The notes under the pieces are model-generated. The model worked only from the letters and a program-made list of their open reading frames with translations. It made no database searches and was not told where the DNA came from. DNA of 6,060 bases from an uncultured Legionella sp. (GTDB lineage Bacteria > Pseudomonadota > Gammaproteobacteria > Legionellales > Legionellaceae): the NCBI GenBank assembly GCA_903885895.1, contig CAISKC010000469.1:1-6060 (forward strand), written 5' to 3'. Of this stretch, positions 1 through 5,104 are shown piece after piece (position 1 is the stretch's first letter; every line of letters begins with the position of its first letter). A program made the position numbers and the translations under genes.

Positions 1-398
1 CAATTAAAGGCAGACGTATTATTTGCGGCCATAGAACGATGGTCATCGCCTTGGAAGTTTTCTATAGGTTCCATGCGTTGGATAGGGAATCGATGTTCAA
101 AGAGAGTTTTGAAAATAGCGACGACCTCAGACGCTAATTCTTTGTTTACAATGAGCACACCTGCGTGTGCCTTTGCGTCAAAACCCCAATAACTCAGTTT
201 AATATAGGCCAACTGTTGGATGGGAATGGGGCAATTTGGATGCCAAGTACTGTTACGCATTTGTGATTGAATCGGATCTGGAATGGCAATAATGTTGCTT
301 TGAAACACGATATCTGACCTTGTTTTAGCGCTTTTGGCATAGGCCATTGCTGAGAATAATAGTATGATGCATAAAAAATAATGTCCTATGCTGGCCAT
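1..398 (-). CDS. M15-family D-Ala-D-Ala carboxypeptidase-like protein (partial, C-terminus off window)
   Basis: Reading the minus strand from an ATG at 398-396 gives 132 complete codons with no stop before the window edge, so only the N-terminal part is visible. An AAGG ribosome-binding site lies 6 bases upstream of the ATG. Residues 1-21 form a signal peptide (hydrophobic run LCIILLFSA, likely cut after AYA), so the product should be exported. The mature part shows W52-H-P-N-C-P, then LSYWGFD around residues 68-74, GVLIVNKE around 80-87 and SMAANNTSAFN at 122-132. I recognise this series as the conserved N-terminal half of the M15 (VanY/VanX-like, Peptidase_M15_4) metallopeptidases, in which the last motif normally continues Cys-Arg; the two leftover bases fit a Cys codon. 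The zinc ligands lie further on and are outside the window, so activity cannot be judged. The expected role is cleavage of D-Ala or similar peptide bonds in peptidoglycan stems. It is transcribed divergently from hinT. Confidence 0.85.
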   Translation of the reverse strand, partial: MASIGHYFLCIILLFSAMAYAKSAKTRSDIVFQSNIIAIPDPIQSQMRNSTWHPNCPIPIQQLAYIKLSYWGFDAKAHAGVLIVNKELASEVVAIFKTLFEHRFPIQRMEPIENFQGDDHRSMAANNTSAFN

Positions 399-405
399 TC
401 TAACC

Positions 406-434
406 TTGTTCCAGGAAACATAACCGTTTAAAAT
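406..434 (+). promoter_or_regulatory. Candidate promoter for the hinT-folE-CDF-ZIP-SBP-hemH operon
   Basis: TAAAAT at 429-434 matches the -10 consensus at five of six positions. It is preceded at 17-base spacing by TTGTTC (406-411), which matches the -35 consensus only in its first three bases. A start near 441 would place the inverted repeat at 445-472 at the very 5' end of the transcript, ahead of the hinT ribosome-binding site at 485-488. No better plus-strand pair was found in this intergenic region, but the -35 box is weak. Confidence 0.3.
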
Positions 435-435
435 C

Positions 436-464
436 ATTTTTGGCTAAGCTAGTAGAATTGTCAA
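436..464 (-). promoter_or_regulatory. Candidate sigma-70 promoter for the M15 gene
   Basis: On the minus strand a perfect TTGACA (-35) occupies 464-459. Exactly 17 bases later comes AAAAAT (441-436), which matches the -10 consensus TATAAT at four of six positions. Transcription would start about 30 bases before the M15 start codon at 398. The -35 box lies in the loop and first stem base of the inverted repeat at 445-472. The -10 match is modest, so this is a plausible but unproven promoter. Confidence 0.4.
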
Positions 465-472
465 CTAGCTTA
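445..472. repeat. Perfect 9-bp inverted repeat between divergent genes
   Basis: TAAGCTAGT (445-453) and ACTAGCTTA (464-472) are exact reverse complements separated by a 10-base loop (454-463). The repeat is not followed by a T-tract on either strand, so it does not look like an intrinsic terminator. It lies between the divergent M15 and hinT genes and overlaps the candidate minus-strand -35 box. It could be an operator for a dimeric regulator, or a 5' leader stem-loop of the hinT mRNA. Confidence 0.7.
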
Positions 473-493
473 ATATCTTTATGTGAGGCAATG

Positions 494-835
494 ATGGATT
501 GCATATTTTGTAAGATCGTGCAGCAACAATTACCCGCCAACGTGGTATATGAGGATGCTGATATGATGGCATTTCATAGTATTGCGCCACAGGCACCAGT
601 GCATATCTTGCTGATTCCTAAAATCCATATTGCTACCATTAATGATGCGTCTGAAGAAGATGGTATCATCTTGGGTCGGTTGATTTTGAAAGCACGAGAA
701 TTGGCCATTGCTCAGAATGGGGATGATGCGGGATATCGTTTGGTGTTTAATGTGAATCAACAAGGTGGGCAGACCGTTTATCATGTTCATTTGCATCTTT
801 TGGGTGGGCGTCAAATGGCTTGGCCTCCGGGGTAA
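494..835 (+). CDS. hinT: HIT-family nucleotide hydrolase, HinT type
   Basis: This encodes a 113-residue histidine-triad protein, the usual length for HinT. It begins MDCIFCKIV with the N-terminal C3-x2-C6 pair typical of the group. The body contains the PQAPVHILLIPK segment (residues 32-43). The catalytic triad HVHLH is at 97-101 (H97, H99, H101), with H99 corresponding to the nucleophile in the family. It is followed by LLGGRQMAWPPG, the characteristic C-terminal tail. Family members are cytoplasmic purine nucleoside phosphoramidases that hydrolyse AMP-linked phosphoramidates such as AMP-lysine and aminoacyl-adenylates. The ATG at 494 is chosen because GAGG (485-488) lies five bases upstream; the ATG two bases after GAGG (491) is too close, and a TTG at 440 would add a tail unlike any HIT protein and read through the inverted repeat. 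It is the first gene of the plus-strand operon, 21 bp before the preferred folE start. Confidence 0.93.
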   Translation: MDCIFCKIVQQQLPANVVYEDADMMAFHSIAPQAPVHILLIPKIHIATINDASEEDGIILGRLILKARELAIAQNGDDAGYRLVFNVNQQGGQTVYHVHLHLLGGRQMAWPPG

Positions 836-842
836 CGTTTTT

Positions 843-846
843 AAGG
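843..846 (+). promoter_or_regulatory. Ribosome-binding site deciding the folE start
   Basis: AAGG, continuing as AAGGTG, is the only good Shine-Dalgarno match before folE. It is ten bases from the ATG at 857 but only one base from the alternative GTG at 848, which favours the ATG. Confidence 0.55.
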
Positions 847-856
847 TGTGAGACAT

Positions 857-1396
857 ATGCAGCAGTCATTTGAACAAATTATACGAGAACTGGGTGAAGA
901 TTTGGATCGTGAGGGATTACGCGATACGCCAAAGCGGGCGGCGAAAGCTTTACAATACATGACCAAAGGGTACCAAGAAAACTTGGATGATATTATCAAT
1001 GATGCATTATTTGACTCAGATATGAGTGAGATGGTGATCGTGAAGCACATTGAAATGTATTCATTATGTGAGCATCATTTGTTGCCTTTTTTGGGAACTT
1101 GTCATGTTGGCTATTTACCGAATGGCAAAGTGCTCGGCTTGTCAAAAGTGGCGAGAATTGTGGACTATTTTGCACGACGTTTACAAATTCAAGAAAGATT
1201 GACTGCTGAAATTGCTCAGTGTATTGAAAGTATTACTGATGCAAAAGGTGTCGCAGTGGTGATAGAAGCAAAACATCTATGTATGATGATGCGCGGAGTG
1301 GAGAAACAAAATTCGGTTTTAACTACTTCTGTGATGCTGGGCGATATGCGAAATAATCCCAGTAGTCGTCTAGAATTTTTAAATTTAATTGGTTAG
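857..1396 (+). CDS. folE: GTP cyclohydrolase I (FolE)
   Basis: This encodes a 179-residue type I GTP cyclohydrolase, which converts GTP to 7,8-dihydroneopterin triphosphate and formate, the first step of tetrahydrofolate synthesis (and often of queuosine synthesis). From the ATG at 857, the zinc-site motif SLCEHHLLPF supplies C71, H73 and H74, and KHLCMMMRGV supplies C142, matching E. coli C110, H112, H113 and C181. Other family landmarks are LRDTPKRAAKA near the N-terminus, GLSKVARIVDYFARRLQ (around 94-110) and the QNSVLTTS segment near the end. It is shorter than the 222-residue E. coli enzyme only at the N-terminus, as in many bacteria. An in-frame GTG at 848 would add three residues, but the AAGG at 843-846 is one base from it and ten from the ATG, so the ATG is preferred. 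Active FolE is a cytoplasmic homodecamer. The stop lies 8 bp before the next gene. Confidence 0.97.
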   Translation: MQQSFEQIIRELGEDLDREGLRDTPKRAAKALQYMTKGYQENLDDIINDALFDSDMSEMVIVKHIEMYSLCEHHLLPFLGTCHVGYLPNGKVLGLSKVARIVDYFARRLQIQERLTAEIAQCIESITDAKGVAVVIEAKHLCMMMRGVEKQNSVLTTSVMLGDMRNNPSSRLEFLNLIG

Positions 1397-1398
1397 GA
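1395..1398 (+). promoter_or_regulatory. Ribosome-binding site supporting a GTG start for the CDF gene
   Basis: AGGA overlaps the folE stop codon (TAG, 1394-1396) and sits six bases before the GTG at 1405. The encoded protein has its expected N-terminal length from this GTG, and no ATG nearby gives a better fit, so the GTG start is accepted. Confidence 0.7.
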
Positions 1399-1404
1399 AA
1401 ACCT

Positions 1405-2556
1405 GTGACGCATCGACATCATCGCTATCAACAAGCTCGTAATGTGACTTTGATCGGAGGCGCCGTCAATATTTTTTTGGGCATCACAAAAATATTAGGG
1501 GGCTTTTTTTTCTACTCGCACGCTTTGATTGCTGACGGTCTACATTCGTTTGCGGATCTATTTACCGATGTGATGGTTTTATTTGCTTCCAAATATGGAA
1601 ATCAGGACGCAGATGAAGAGCATCCTTATGGTCATCAACGTATAGAGACAGCTGCGACGATGATGCTGGCTTTATTGTTGATTTTGACCGGGATTGGTAT
1701 TGCCTGGGATTCATTTCAGCACATTTTGTCGCATACGATTCTGATTCCAAATTATTTGGCTGTTCCCATTGCGGCCGTTTCTATTGTAGCGAATGAGATA
1801 TTATTTTATCTGACGAAACGCGTGGGGCAACGTATTCAAGCGCCTTTGATTATTGCCAATGCTTGGCATCATCGTTCCGATGCAGCGTCTTCGGGCATTG
1901 TCCTAGTCGGTATCATAGGTAGTTTATGTGGCTATACATTTTTCGATCCTCTTGCAGCAACCATAGTGGGTGGTTTGATTATTAAAATGGGTATGGATTA
2001 TGGCTGGGATAGTATCCGAGAGTTGGTGGATACAGGGGTTGACCTGGTACAGGTCGAAGAAATTAGACGTGAGATCGCTGATGTAGATGGGGTGTGTAAA
2101 GTGCATCAATTACGCAATCGTAAAATGGGAAGCGATATTTTCGTTGATGTACATATTTTGGTATCACCTTTGATTTCGGTATCTGAGGGGCATCAAATTG
2201 CACAAAGGGTACATCTTTCTCTAATGAGCTCAAATGATCAGATTAAAGATGTGACGGTGCATGTTGATCCAGAGGATGATGAGCTGTTATCACCCTCTGA
2301 AAATTTGCCGACGCGTCATGATTTGGAAAAAAAATTATTTCATAAATGGCAGCAAGCGTTTCCAGAGATTCAATCTTTTGTTTTACATTATTTAGATGGA
2401 CGCATTACAGTCGAGATAAAATTGGGTAAACAATTTCAACAATGGTTAGAATTGGAAGATAGGGTGCAACGAGATGTCAGTCTTTATCCTGAACTTGGGA
2501 ATATTGAATTATTATGTCGACACAGTTGGCTACAATGTAATGAACACAAAGGATAA
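1405..2556 (+). CDS. Cation diffusion facilitator (CDF) family metal transporter with extended C-terminus
   Basis: This encodes a 383-residue inner-membrane metal/proton antiporter, expected to move Zn2+ or Fe2+ out of the cytoplasm. Six membrane segments are visible at about 13-35, 39-62, 83-103, 116-137, 149-176 and 178-195. The transport site is H47-x3-D51 in segment 2 (LHSFADLFTD) and H155-x3-D159 in segment 5 (HHRSDA). In E. coli FieF/YiiP the equivalents are D45, D49, H153 and D157, so the first ligand is His rather than Asp, a pattern usually linked to zinc-type CDFs. The HPYGHQRIE motif (73-81) follows segment 2. Residues about 210-290 form the usual cytoplasmic dimerisation domain, ending VTVHVDPEDD. 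A further 90 residues follow, which the roughly 300-residue FieF lacks. The GTG start is supported by AGGA six bases upstream. The gene is packed 8 bp after folE and 2 bp before the ZIP gene. The substrate is not determinable from sequence alone. Confidence 0.92.
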   Translation: MTHRHHRYQQARNVTLIGGAVNIFLGITKILGGFFFYSHALIADGLHSFADLFTDVMVLFASKYGNQDADEEHPYGHQRIETAATMMLALLLILTGIGIAWDSFQHILSHTILIPNYLAVPIAAVSIVANEILFYLTKRVGQRIQAPLIIANAWHHRSDAASSGIVLVGIIGSLCGYTFFDPLAATIVGGLIIKMGMDYGWDSIRELVDTGVDLVQVEEIRREIADVDGVCKVHQLRNRKMGSDIFVDVHILVSPLISVSEGHQIAQRVHLSLMSSNDQIKDVTVHVDPEDDELLSPSENLPTRHDLEKKLFHKWQQAFPEIQSFVLHYLDGRITVEIKLGKQFQQWLELEDRVQRDVSLYPELGNIELLCRHSWLQCNEHKG

Positions 2557-2558
2557 TC

Positions 2559-3314
2559 ATGACGACAGTAACCCTTAAAATATTTTTTGGACTGAGTGTT
2601 TTTTTAGTTATTTTACTTGCTGGGTGGTATCCCTTTAAAAAAAGAAAAAAGGAAGCGGAACTGGTTGATTTTCCTATTGGAGAAACCTTAGCAACCGGTA
2701 TATTTTTAGGAGCTGGGTTATTACATTTATTACCAGAGTCGGCATCTGAATTTGCGCAGCGCGGGTACCAATATCCGTTGGCATATCTGATTACAGGGTT
2801 GGTTTTTTTATTATTTTTATGGTTTGAACATGTTGGGCGTGAACTGTATCATCACCGGCAAGGCAATCATCCTGCTTTTGCACTGTTAGCCTGGTTAATG
2901 TTGTCTATCCATTCGCTAGTCTTAGGTGCGGCATTAGGATTTAGTCAGGATTATTCATTAGTCATTATGCTGTTTTTGGCCATCATAACTCATAAATGGG
3001 CGGAAAGCTTTGCCATTGCTATGCAATTAGCACAATGTTCATTACCTAAAGTACAGGGTATCGTCTTATTCTTAATTTTTGCTTTGATGACACCATTGGG
3101 TATTTATTTGGGCTGGTATCTGGGGCATGGTGTACATACCCAAACCATCTTTGATCCTATTTTAATCGCGATTTCAGCCGGTACTTTTTTATACTTGGGA
3201 ACCTTGCATGGGTTAGAGCAATGTGTCATGGTAGAACGATGCTGTAATTTGCGCTATTTTAGCTTTGTTATCATTGGTTTCTTATTAATGGGGTCAGTCG
3301 CCTGTTTCCTTTAA
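2559..3314 (+). CDS. ZIP-family metal transporter
   Basis: This encodes a 251-residue integral membrane protein with eight likely helices (about 6-24, 40-60, 74-92, 106-126, 132-158, 165-185, 198-216, 232-251). ZIP proteins bring Zn2+, Fe2+ or Mn2+ into the cytoplasm. Family landmarks are GLLHLLPES at 53-61 (H56, E60), HSLVLGAALG in helix 4 (H118, S119), HKWAESFAIAM in helix 5 (H145, E149) and GTFLYLGTLHG at 208-218 in helix 7. A basic loop (KKRKKE, 27-32) follows helix 1. Helix 4 has Leu122 where the family usually has a metal-binding Glu, and helix 5 has K146 where two-metal ZIPs have Asp. That resembles single-site ZIPs with one ligand missing. AAAGGA (2548-2553) sits five bases before the ATG, and the start is only 2 bp after the CDF stop, so the two transporters are almost certainly co-translated. 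Family membership is secure; substrate and transport competence are not. Confidence 0.85.
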   Translation: MTTVTLKIFFGLSVFLVILLAGWYPFKKRKKEAELVDFPIGETLATGIFLGAGLLHLLPESASEFAQRGYQYPLAYLITGLVFLLFLWFEHVGRELYHHRQGNHPAFALLAWLMLSIHSLVLGAALGFSQDYSLVIMLFLAIITHKWAESFAIAMQLAQCSLPKVQGIVLFLIFALMTPLGIYLGWYLGHGVHTQTIFDPILIAISAGTFLYLGTLHGLEQCVMVERCCNLRYFSFVIIGFLLMGSVACFL

Positions 3315-3341
3315 TGAGTAAAATCTGCATAGGAAGCGGAT

Positions 3342-4097
3342 ATGAGATGGATACGGATTGTTGGCGTTTTGCTCAGTATCACTTTACCTGTTGTAGGTTA
3401 TGCTAAGGCATTGGTGATTGGTGTTGATCAAATTAATCCACCCATGTCGACGCGAACAGACAGTGCAGATCATTTTATTGGATTTGAAATCGATATCATG
3501 AATGCAATTTGTGGTCGTATGCACCAGGATTGTATTTTCAAAGCGGTGCGTGCGAGTCAAATTATCCCAGCCCTAGAAGAGGGGCGGATTGATTTTGCGA
3601 TGAATAGCATTATTATTCCTAAATTCCGTTTATATGGATTGATTTTGAGTTTGCCTTATTTGCCGAGTTATGGGCAATTTATGACTTTGACGAGCTCGTC
3701 GATTAAAACAGTTTCTGATATTCCTAAGAAAACCATCGGTGTCCGATTGGGTGCTTTTCAGGTCAATACGGATTCGGATATGTATATCAAGCATATTTTC
3801 AAAGAACAGCCTAAAATCAAACCGTATTATACCGTGTCGGAGCTTTTAGCCGCATTAGATGCAGGGTCCGTGGATGTGATTTTTACGAATAGGTATGCCA
3901 CGAATTATTGGTATAATGCTAATCAAGGGTTATACAAGTTTATTGGTGAGCCTGCTTATCTTGGCAATGGCTATGCCATTATGTCAACAACGCAATACCT
4001 ATCTGTCATGGAGTTTATTAACAAGGCCATCAAAGCTATGATGGATGATGGGACTTATGATAAAATTTACCAACGTTACTTTTCGAACTTTCAATGA
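3342..4097 (+). CDS. Periplasmic family-3 (amino-acid-type) solute-binding protein
   Basis: This encodes a 251-residue exported protein of the SBP_bac_3 fold. A signal peptide covers residues 1-21 (positive start MRWIR, hydrophobic core, cut after GYA). There is no lipobox Cys at the cleavage site, so a soluble periplasmic protein is expected. Domain 1 begins LVIGVDQINPPM, and GFEIDIMNAI at 47-56 is the family signature. R96 (in PKFRLYG) aligns with the Arg that binds the ligand carboxylate in Lys/Arg/Orn-binding proteins. The hinge region and TIGVRLGAFQ (131-140) lead into domain 2, where ALDAGSVDVIF precedes N183 at the place usually held by an amino-group-binding Asp. It looks most like ArtJ-type arginine-binding proteins, but that is an impression only. 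No permease or ATPase gene is in the window. AGGAAG at 3331-3336 provides a ribosome-binding site. The stop overlaps the hemH start by four bases. Confidence 0.85.
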   Translation: MRWIRIVGVLLSITLPVVGYAKALVIGVDQINPPMSTRTDSADHFIGFEIDIMNAICGRMHQDCIFKAVRASQIIPALEEGRIDFAMNSIIIPKFRLYGLILSLPYLPSYGQFMTLTSSSIKTVSDIPKKTIGVRLGAFQVNTDSDMYIKHIFKEQPKIKPYYTVSELLAALDAGSVDVIFTNRYATNYWYNANQGLYKFIGEPAYLGNGYAIMSTTQYLSVMEFINKAIKAMMDDGTYDKIYQRYFSNFQ

Positions 4098-5104
4098 AAA
4101 CAGGTCTTTTACTGATTAATCTGGGCACACCAGATGCGCCCAATTTTGCGGGTGTGTGGCGTTATTTGCGTGAATTTTTAGCGGATAAGCGCGTGGTTTC
4201 TTTGAGCGCCCCTTTGCGATTTTTATTATTGTATGGCGTTATTTTGCCTTTGCGCGTGGCGAAAACAACGCATGCCTATCAGCAGATTTGGACGCAACGT
4301 GGTTCTCCCTTACGATTTCATGGAGAAGAACTGCGGGATAAATTGCAGGCGTTTTTAGGCGTCACGTATCAAGTAGTTCTAGCAATGCGGTATGGGCGGC
4401 CAAGCCTTGAGCAGGCTTTGTTGGATTTACAGGATTGCGATCGTCTGCTGATTTTACCTTTATACCCGCAGTATTCTTCTGCGGCAACGGGTTCGAGTTT
4501 GGAGATGGTGTTTAAACGATTGGCGCAACAAACTTTTATTCCTGATGTTACCGTGGTTCGTGAGTTTTATCAGCATCCTGCTTTTATTAAAGCACTAGCA
4601 CATCGTATAGCGCCTGATGTCGCAGGACAGGATATGCTAATTTTTTCATATCATGGTTTACCACAACAGCAGGTTCAACAGGCTGGATGCGATCCATTGT
4701 GTGCAACGGATTGTGTCGTGACGTCACAACCATTATTACAGTCTAATTGTTATCGTGCACAATGTTATCAAACGTCGTATTTGTTGGCGCAAGCATTGCA
4801 ATTGTCTGCTCATCAGTACACGACAGTTTTTCAATCTCGATTAGGACGTACCCCTTGGATCCAGCCGTATATGGAAGAACGGCTACAACAACTTGCGGAA
4901 CAAGGGATCAAACGGATTGCAGTGGCTTGTCCTTCTTTTGTTGCTGACTGTTTAGAGACCTTGGAAGAGATTGGTATGCGGACGCGTGCATTGTGGCATA
5001 CCCTAGGTGGGGAATCTGTGACTTTAATTCCTTGCTTGAATGTAGACGATGAATGGTGCGAAGCGATTCTCTCTTTTTTTTCTATAGTCCCAACCAACGA
5101 ATGA
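4094..5104 (+). CDS. hemH: Ferrochelatase (HemH) with cysteine-rich insert
   Basis: This encodes a 336-residue ferrochelatase, which inserts Fe2+ into the porphyrin at the end of heme synthesis. It opens GLLLINLGTPDAPN and carries YLREFLADKRVV (24-35), MRYGRPSLEQAL (98-109) and LPLYPQYSSAATGSS (121-135). The catalytic His is H187 in FSYHGLP. The conserved metal/proton-handling Glu is E288 in ADCLETLEE, matching H183 and E264 of the B. subtilis enzyme. Between these lie five cysteines: C199, C203, C207, C219 and C224. They resemble the internal four-cysteine [2Fe-2S] ligand set described for a class of bacterial ferrochelatases, and the Legionella-like CYRAQCYQT segment is present. The ATG overlaps the preceding stop as ATGA and has no visible Shine-Dalgarno sequence, so translation is probably coupled to the solute-binding protein gene. 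The 3' end overlaps the opposing L,D-transpeptidase gene by 23 bp. Confidence 0.97.
   Translation: MKTGLLLINLGTPDAPNFAGVWRYLREFLADKRVVSLSAPLRFLLLYGVILPLRVAKTTHAYQQIWTQRGSPLRFHGEELRDKLQAFLGVTYQVVLAMRYGRPSLEQALLDLQDCDRLLILPLYPQYSSAATGSSLEMVFKRLAQQTFIPDVTVVREFYQHPAFIKALAHRIAPDVAGQDMLIFSYHGLPQQQVQQAGCDPLCATDCVVTSQPLLQSNCYRAQCYQTSYLLAQALQLSAHQYTTVFQSRLGRTPWIQPYMEERLQQLAEQGIKRIAVACPSFVADCLETLEEIGMRTRALWHTLGGESVTLIPCLNVDDEWCEAILSFFSIVPTNE
5082..5104. other. Tail-to-tail overlap of hemH and the L,D-transpeptidase gene
   Basis: The minus-strand stop codon (TAG, 5084-5082) lies inside the hemH coding region, and the hemH TGA (5102-5104) lies inside the minus-strand gene, so the last eight hemH codons (including the stop) share DNA with the opposing C-terminus. 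There is no room for a conventional terminator. A run of eight T (5074-5081) precedes the overlap, but no stable stem was found before it. Confidence 0.9.

Noticed and set aside
458..463. TTGTCA on the plus strand as a -35 box for hinT
   Set aside because: At 16-18 base spacing no -10-like sequence follows, and a transcript would start at or after the hinT start codon.
440..493. A TTG start giving HinT an 18-residue N-terminal tail
   Set aside because: The tail reads through the inverted repeat, has no ribosome-binding site and is unlike HIT proteins; GAGG at 485-488 supports the ATG at 494.
848..856. GTG start for folE three codons upstream
   Set aside because: Its only Shine-Dalgarno candidate (AAGG, 843-846) is one base away; spacing to the ATG at 857 is acceptable.
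530..856. Open frame on the minus strand opposite hinT
   Set aside because: It is fully antisense to a conserved HIT protein and its translation matches no family I recognise.
1504..1511. Run of eight T in the CDF gene as a phase-variable tract
   Set aside because: It simply encodes a Phe-rich membrane helix in an AT-rich gene with an intact frame; nothing else suggests programmed switching.
5074..5081. Run of eight T near the end of hemH as an intrinsic terminator
   Set aside because: It lies inside the hemH coding region and is preceded only by a 4-bp GAAT/ATTC pairing, too weak for a terminator stem.
4831..5097. Open frame on the minus strand opposite the end of hemH
   Set aside because: It lies in the shadow of a strongly conserved ferrochelatase C-terminus and has no recognisable motif.
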